Of a stretch of DNA of 64,000 nt, positions 58,648 through 64,000 are shown piece after piece. Made by a program: the position numbers and the translations under genes. Position 1 is the stretch's first letter, and each line of letters begins with the position of its first letter. The notes beneath the pieces were generated by a model that ran no database searches, was not told the origin of the DNA, and saw nothing but the letters and a program-made list of their open reading frames with translations. This DNA comes from Papiliotrema nemorosa (taxonomy: Eukaryota > Basidiomycota > Tremellomycetes > Tremellales > Rhynchogastremaceae): NCBI GenBank assembly GCA_032158125.1, contig JASKOT010000007.1, positions 372,001 to 436,000 of the forward strand, written 5' to 3'.

Positions 58648-59865
58648 TCACGCCTCGTCTCGCCGTTTGATAATTTCGACATAGTTGCCCGGAAACCAGC
58701 CCATTCTGCCATCCCGCGTCCGCCCTCTCCACCAGCCCGTACCCTCCTTGCCATCCCTCATCTCCAATATAGCCACAATCTCATCCCGCCCGAGACTCAG
58801 TTCATACTCTTCGTCACCCTTAAACTCCCACTTCGCTCGAGCGAATACCAATTTCGACGGATCTATCGTGTTTCCAGACACCAGGTTTGCTCTTTGCTCT
58901 TGCTCTATCTGTTGCCTTCGGGTATTTTCGATCAAAAGCCGAACCAGGCGCGACATGAGGTATGGTAGACCGATTGCTGATAAGAGGAACAGAATGAGCG
59001 GTTTCGCGCTCGGTCTGCCGGCTGACCCGGCAGGTTCACCAGGCCGAGGCCCGAAAGCGCCATTACCGCCTGACCATTCATTTGCCCAACCACTCGTGTC
59101 CACTTTCTTTCCCTTGAGCCACCTTGCTATTCTCCTGCCTAGACGCAGAATGGAAAAGACCCCTAAGACTTGACCGAGGTATGTTTTGAGAGATCCAAGC
59201 TGATCCGCCACGCCAACCATGGCGAAGAAAGATGAGTGCGTGGCCATATATGTCGATTCGACGAGCTGAGCGAGCGACGTGAACGCTGTGACGAGCGATT
59301 CAAGGATGGCAAAGGCCGGCGCGGTGGTGGCCTGTAGTGAGGTTGTGAGATTATACGCTTCTCCCGGTCCACCCATACCTCCCACTCCGTATCCTCCCAT
59401 ACCGTAACCCGAGCCGTACGATGTGGAGCCGTATCCTGTTCCATATCCACCATAGCCACCATAGCCACCATAGCCACCTCCGTAAGCACTGCCGTATCCT
59501 CCCCCTAATCGATTATAACCTAAGCCTCCCATTCCACCATAACTAGACATTCCGTATGAGCCGCCATACCGTGGTGTGTAGTTTTGCAATCCACTAGCGT
59601 AACCTGTCCCGGCGCCGTAGCCTGCAGAAGTGTGAGCTCTGATGGAGAACGTCAATCGCCTCTACGACTGACCTTGAGATGTCAGGGCAGATCCGTCCAG
59701 TCCAGCCGGACGATCAGGTAATTGCGGAGCGGTAGACGAGCTGGTGATAGCCGTGTCGAAAGCTGAAGGTCCCGCTGTCGAAGACGAAGCAATAGCGTTG
59801 CTGTTGCCGGTTTGACTAGCTCCTTGCTGTTCCCACGGTTTCGGTCGAGGTGGGATGGATGACAT
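58648..59865 (-). CDS. PEX13: Peroxisomal docking protein Pex13
   Basis: Exons 59865-59673 and 59621-58648 encode 388 residues. The start MSSIPPRPKPWEQQGAS is the typical Pex13 N-terminus (PPRPKPWE). A Gly/Tyr-rich stretch of YGG repeats follows (residues 70-150), then the Pex13 region with LVESTYMATHSSFFAMVGVA, FSILRLGRRIARWLKGKK and a hydrophobic segment LILFLLSAIGLPYLMSRLVR. A C-terminal SH3 domain has FARAKWEFKGDEEYELSLGR, GWWRGRTRDGRMGWFPGNYV. Pex13 with Pex14 forms the import pore for peroxisomal matrix proteins, and the YG-rich part is thought to build the selective meshwork. Length and order are normal. It shares a short promoter with the ankyrin gene. Confidence 0.95.
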
Positions 59866-60032
59866 AGGTGTTGATAGTGCAAAGTGAGTGAAGGGTAAAT
59901 CGAGAAAAAGCACTTCGGCTGAATTAAACTGTCATTGCCGTTCGACCTCTTCATCTTTGGCCTATCAGACGACTATGAGGACCTGATATTCGCTCATCTT
60001 CATGCATCGTAGAGCAGTCTGGACATCCAAAC
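59866..60032. promoter_or_regulatory. Short bidirectional promoter of PEX13 and the ankyrin gene
   Basis: Only 167 bases separate the two divergent starts. The ankyrin start at 60033 is fixed by phase: only that frame joins the second exon. The in-frame alternative ATG at 60002 belongs to a frame that does not splice. No core element is obvious. Confidence 0.5.
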
Positions 60033-60944
60033 ATGCCGCTGTCGACTACAGCTCGACCACCCAAGCTGCCGGACAGCGAGGGACACAAGATGCAAGTGAC
60101 GAGCAATCCATCCTTCCGGGTTCGACAAGCGGTTCGGGGTACGTCTCTTCCGCCTCCAAGTCCGAGCACACCATTCTTGGCCCATGAGTAAATAACAGCT
60201 GACTCTCAGACAATAATGTCTCGATCTTACCGCATCTACAGACCAAGACGAATCTTCGCAACACGGACAAGAACCGATTGACAAGCTTGAGCTGGGCGGC
60301 TCTCGAAGGATCGCTCGAAGTCTTCGAATGGTTATTACTAGATTACGGTCACGACGACCAGGAGCTCAGTCGAGTCAGTGCATTGGATCACTATGAGATC
60401 TAGGCGTATTGACGAGTAGGATAGCGACAACAATACCATACTCCACCTCCTCGCGGCGGTGCCGTCGCCTACCATCTCATCCCATGCTCGACTCCTCTTA
60501 TCATCTCCTTTGTTCCCCTATCGTCCATCGACCAAACCACTCGCCGAGCAAATCAACATTACGCTACGAATGACACATCTCTATTGCACCCTCTTTCCCT
60601 TTCTTCTCGACTGGTCGAATTCAGGCGGGAAAACAGCATTGCACGTCGCGGCTCAAGCGGGCAATACGGCATTCATCATGCTCCTATGCGACTTCGGCGC
60701 CGACGTAGATGCGACAGATCTTCAAGGTAATACGCCATTGCACTACGCTTCGGCATGGGGACATGTAGAAGTCTTACGAGTCTTGCTGGAGAGGGAATGC
60801 CAGTTCTCTGCTAGGAATTATGAGGGGTTTACCCCGAGCGATTTTGCATATTCGACCACGGTCATGAATGCGTTGCAGAATATCGCCAGGGAATGCTACG
60901 AGGAAAGAAGAAGCAGAAAGAAGCCTGTTGTACTAGATGAATAG
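60033..60944 (+). CDS. Ankyrin-repeat protein
   Basis: Exons 60033-60138, 60210-60373 and 60420-60944 encode 264 residues. Ankyrin repeats begin at AVRDNNVSILPHLQTKTNLR and NRLTSLSWAALEGSLEVFEW. A degenerate repeat follows (SDNNTILHLLAAVPS), with a longer insert of about 55 residues. Two clear repeats end the array: GGKTALHVAAQAGNTAFIML and QGNTPLHYASAWGHVEVLRV, then YEGFTPSDFAYS. The C-terminus is basic. The fold serves protein-protein binding, and no partner is implied. The insert of hydrophobic and basic residues (SPLFPYRPSTKPLAEQINIT) between repeats 3 and 4 is unusual and may be an unspliced intron, although it is in frame. Confidence 0.78.
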
Positions 60945-61598
60945 TTTGATGTTCCACTTCTCGGCGATGAAGCCATTTTGACGAACGAAGAACTTGACAA
61001 GCGAGAGATCCCTTCACAATCGTTACTGGCGATCGTTAGGGAATGCTGTGAAGCGCGATCAAGCAAAGAGCTGTTTGTTCAAATGCGTAATCTCGATTCT
61101 GCTTGTTTGTGACGAAACGTAGAGCTCGCGTGAGCACATGGCTTGTAGACGGGCAGCAGTCCCGCACACCGTCCCTCATTCACTACACTACAACCATGTA
61201 ATTGTTATATTGACAGCAAAAGTCAGCATATCAGCGCTAGCTCATCAGACTCAGTGAGCACTGCTGCATGCCTTGCACGTCTAGGCAACAAGTGTCAAGG
61301 ACAGTGTGATTGTGTTGTGTTGCTCAAAATATGGCTGTAATTGCACAATCGGCCTGTGTCATTCTGTCTGACACATGAGGTGATAAAAGAAACATCCTTT
61401 GTGACCATTTCTCTCTGCTGCAATCAGAATCAGATTCAGAATCATAGGTGCAAAAAGTCTTACTTCTGCAGCTTTAGATTCTTTGCCTGAAATTCCAGCT
61501 TCTGATTGTGGGAAGCTTAGGCATTGATTGAAAGAAATGCTTAACAGGTTACACATTTCATTCAACAATTCTTTTTTCTTCACCAACATCCCAACAAC
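60945..61598. other. Intergenic region before the triplicated-domain gene
   Basis: Over these 654 bases composition changes from the GC-balanced pattern of the ankyrin gene to AT-richer, CpG-poor sequence near 61200. A perfect 7-base hairpin (TGTGTCA/TGACACA, 61355-61375) is present. A minus-strand open frame at 61359-61589 has no recognisable domain. The promoter of the next gene, ending in a T-rich stretch and CAACAACATG, lies at the right edge. Confidence 0.4.
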
Positions 61599-63959
61599 AT
61601 GACTTCCAAAGACACACTTTCTTCACAGTCAGATCTGGACACTGCTCCAAGCTTTCTGGCTTGCCTGCAAAACAAGAGTCATGGACAGTGCCGCTTTGTG
61701 AGGGGTGTTTCTGGCTCTCAGCTGAGCACTATCATCCAAAAGATGGTTGCAATCAATCAGGCCAGCAGCCTGGAGAGAATTGTGCCTGGTCATGTACTCA
61801 CTTTTGTCAATGAGCACCACCAACACTCACTCCCCAAGTCCATTTCCTCCAAAGACATACACTTCAGAAGAGGTGAGCAGAAGACCGCATCCCACAGAGA
61901 TCCCAATCCTTCTTCAAGCAGAGATCAAGAGGCAGCTGGACCAAATCTCATCCATGCAAAGCTTCAGACATCTGTAAGAACATTTGCAAACAAGCTGAGG
62001 GTGGATAGCAACAAGCTAGGTACATTGCTCAGTGAAGTTGGATATATGTCAAAGCCAAAAAATCTGTCTGAGGAAAGGACCTTGTGGGTCCGCATCTCAT
62101 TTGCAGGTCACGGCGATACTATTGAGGATCAGGCTTTCAACACAGAGGGAGATACAACCACAATGGAGTCCAAGAAGGAGCAAGTGCGACTGGCCATAGC
62201 TCAGGACAGTGACAAGTTTTGGTTCCAAGACACCATGTATAGTCTGGGAGATGAGGGCTCAAGAGCAGAGGAAGTTGATCTGATGACGTTCAACAAGCAG
62301 CTTAGGACAAACAACAAAGGAAAAAGGGACCTCAATCAGCAGGCGGTTAGTTGACTAAAATTTAGCCAATGAGACGCTGTTGGCTGACATCTGCAGGGTT
62401 CAGCAGGAAAAGGCCAAGATTCCCTGACACAGAAGTCCACCTCTTACTCATGGTCAAAGAAAAAATACTCTGTCTGGCTACAATATCCAAAGTCATCCGG
62501 TATTCCCTCTGAGTTTGTCAGTGCACTCACTGGACAGCAGCTTTACAGCAAAATTGCAGCAACCTATACCAAAGGGTCACAACACTTACAGCAGAGGCAA
62601 CTCAGAGCTTCTGCAATACAACATATACTCCCCAAGAGTTTCAATATTGACGAAATCTATTACCTCCGCCTTGACAAAGAGGATGAGGCAGATGGTTCCA
62701 CTCTCTACCTTGAGATGGTCGATGAAAAGGCAAATGGTACCAAAGTCTTTTCAGTAGGCCCAGTTGCCCCAGCCAAATTACTGCATTATCTGGAAGTCCA
62801 AGGCTCTATTCCAAAACAAACCATTAAGGGAGTCTTCACACATGGCATCTCTTGGTTACAGATTTCTCCATTGGGAAGTCACCTCTCACCTTCAGAGAAA
62901 CTCACACAAGGGAACACTTGCGGTTCATACAAGGATAGAAAGGAGCAAATATGCAGATTACTGGACCAAGGAGACAAGTTTTACTTTTCAAATGTTGTTG
63001 ATGCCGATGTAAAGGGTGCAGAAATAGACGCCAATGCGGACAGCAAGGACCCAATCAACAAGCAGCTCGCTAAACAGTTCTCAGCCAGTACTCAGGAATG
63101 GCCATCTTTGCAGGATGAACAAGGACCAGCAGCTCAACCACCTTTCTCAAGTCCTAGCATTGTTGATTCCCCTGTGCCACTCCCTCAACCAATAGCTACC
63201 GCTTGGAGGAGTTCTGCAGGTCTTTCAGCTGTGAAAATTGCTCCCCCAACAAATCTCTTGCCTCCAATCATTGATGCAAAAGCCAGAGCCTCCTCTCACA
63301 TGATGGCAGAGAAATCTAATGTTGATTGTGTTGCAGTCAATCCAAAGCTATATGGTATTTGCATTGATGACACCTCCAATGGGATAACAGCATACTCTGC
63401 AAATGAGTCTGGTGTATCAGTACATTCTCAGCTCTTCAAGCAGTATGGCAAGGGGAATGACAAGAGCATGGTTGACAAGATGGTTACAATCTCCATGCCA
63501 GGTTACTCTCTGCCAACCGAGTTTAAATCTGATGACATCCACCTTTTGAAACTGGATGGAAGGACCACTGCAAATGACTCAGTCCTCCATGTAGAATTGG
63601 TACAAGAGAGCAAGGATGGAGATGAGAGGACATTGAAAGTGGGATTTACTACTCCAGGAGGCCTCTTTGGCCTGAGCCGCCCATTGCTGGGCAAAAACAA
63701 GAAATTGGGAAAGCACGGATTTGATACCCAGAGTGGGTACAGGATCCCCTGGATGAGAGTATCATCAGCGGGGTCACACTTATCACCCTTGGAAGACATG
63801 ACACAAAAATCAGCAAGTTGCACAAGAAAGAAGACTGTTACCCAGTTGCGCGAGTTGATGGAGAAAGACCTTGAAGATTTCTACTTTCATGGGCAAGCCA
63901 AACAACACTTTTCCCCTGCAGGCGCAAAAAACAATCAGAATGAACACACTGCAGGGTGA
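61599..63959 (+). CDS. Unknown protein built of three diverged copies of one domain
   Basis: Exons 61599-62345 and 62397-63959 encode 769 residues. I recognise no family. Three units of about 150-200 residues align by eye. Unit 1 carries LPKSISSKDIHFRR (residue 78), LWVRISFAG (Trp163) and DKFWFQ. Unit 2 carries LPKSFNIDEIYYLRL (327), WLQISPLGSHLSPSEKLTQG (Trp402) and DKFYFSN. Unit 3 carries LPTEFKSDDIHLLKL (621), WMRVSSAGSHLSPLEDMTQ (Trp701) and EDFYFHG. The LP-to-Trp spacing is 85, 75 and 80 residues. Linkers are Ser/Pro/Gln-rich. No signal peptide or membrane segment is seen. The gene looks CpG-poor and AT-richer than its neighbours, like the 47.5-50.8 kb gene. The second intron-free exon and the open right edge leave the 3' context unknown. 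Confidence 0.7.
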
Positions 63960-64000
63960 CTGCCGGGCTGAGGATGGTATTGTACATGCTGCTATGAGTG

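Noticed and set aside
61359..61589. Minus-strand 76-codon open frame before the triplicated-domain gene
   Set aside because: It lies in AT-rich promoter sequence, where chance frames are common, and shows no domain or splice partner.
1..64000. CRISPR arrays, bacterial operons, rRNA genes
   Set aside because: No regularly spaced direct repeats or rRNA-like sequence were seen. The genome is clearly eukaryotic, with spliceosomal introns throughout.

Overview
The window is nuclear DNA of a basidiomycete yeast, most likely Tremellomycetes (Cryptococcus/Kwoniella-like). The grounds are genes packed on both strands, many 35-60 base introns with GTRNGT donors, and recognisable fungal genes with basidiomycete-style architecture. 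I assembled exon structures by hand and checked that reading frames join exactly across junctions. Database identity was not tested.

Layout. 1-8 kb: a truncated coiled-coil gene (-), a GATA-finger gene (-) and an unknown gene (+). 8-21 kb: a 20-exon ArAE/FUSC-type transporter, an SH3-RasGEF of the CDC25 type and a large PPR-like protein, all (+). 21-27 kb: an EIF1AD homologue, a membrane-anchored GH3 beta-glucosidase (-), a small secreted Cys-containing protein and a 130-residue microexon gene (-). 27-46 kb: four long low-complexity genes, with PRP19 (-) among them, then an RNF14/ITT1-type RBR ubiquitin ligase (-). 52.7-61 kb: COG5, a small hydrophilic stress-type gene, a STE7-type MAPKK (-), PEX13 (-) and an ankyrin gene.

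Two blocks differ from the rest. At 46.5-52.3 kb, nested inverted-repeat elements, a possible solo LTR, tRNA-Ala(AGC) and tRNA-Glu(CTC) surround an intact nine-exon gene for a roughly 989-residue helical protein. At 61.6-64 kb lies a 769-residue gene made of three diverged copies of an unrecognised domain. Both genes look poorer in CpG and GC than their neighbours, use GC-AG or otherwise variable introns, and have no family I can name. They are the best candidates for something undescribed.

The conserved genes do not form a pathway or operon. They cover Ras/cAMP input (CDC25), MAPK signalling (STE7), splicing (PRP19), Golgi tethering (COG5), peroxisome import (PEX13), mitochondrial RNA (PPR) and ubiquitin transfer (RBR), a normal housekeeping mix.
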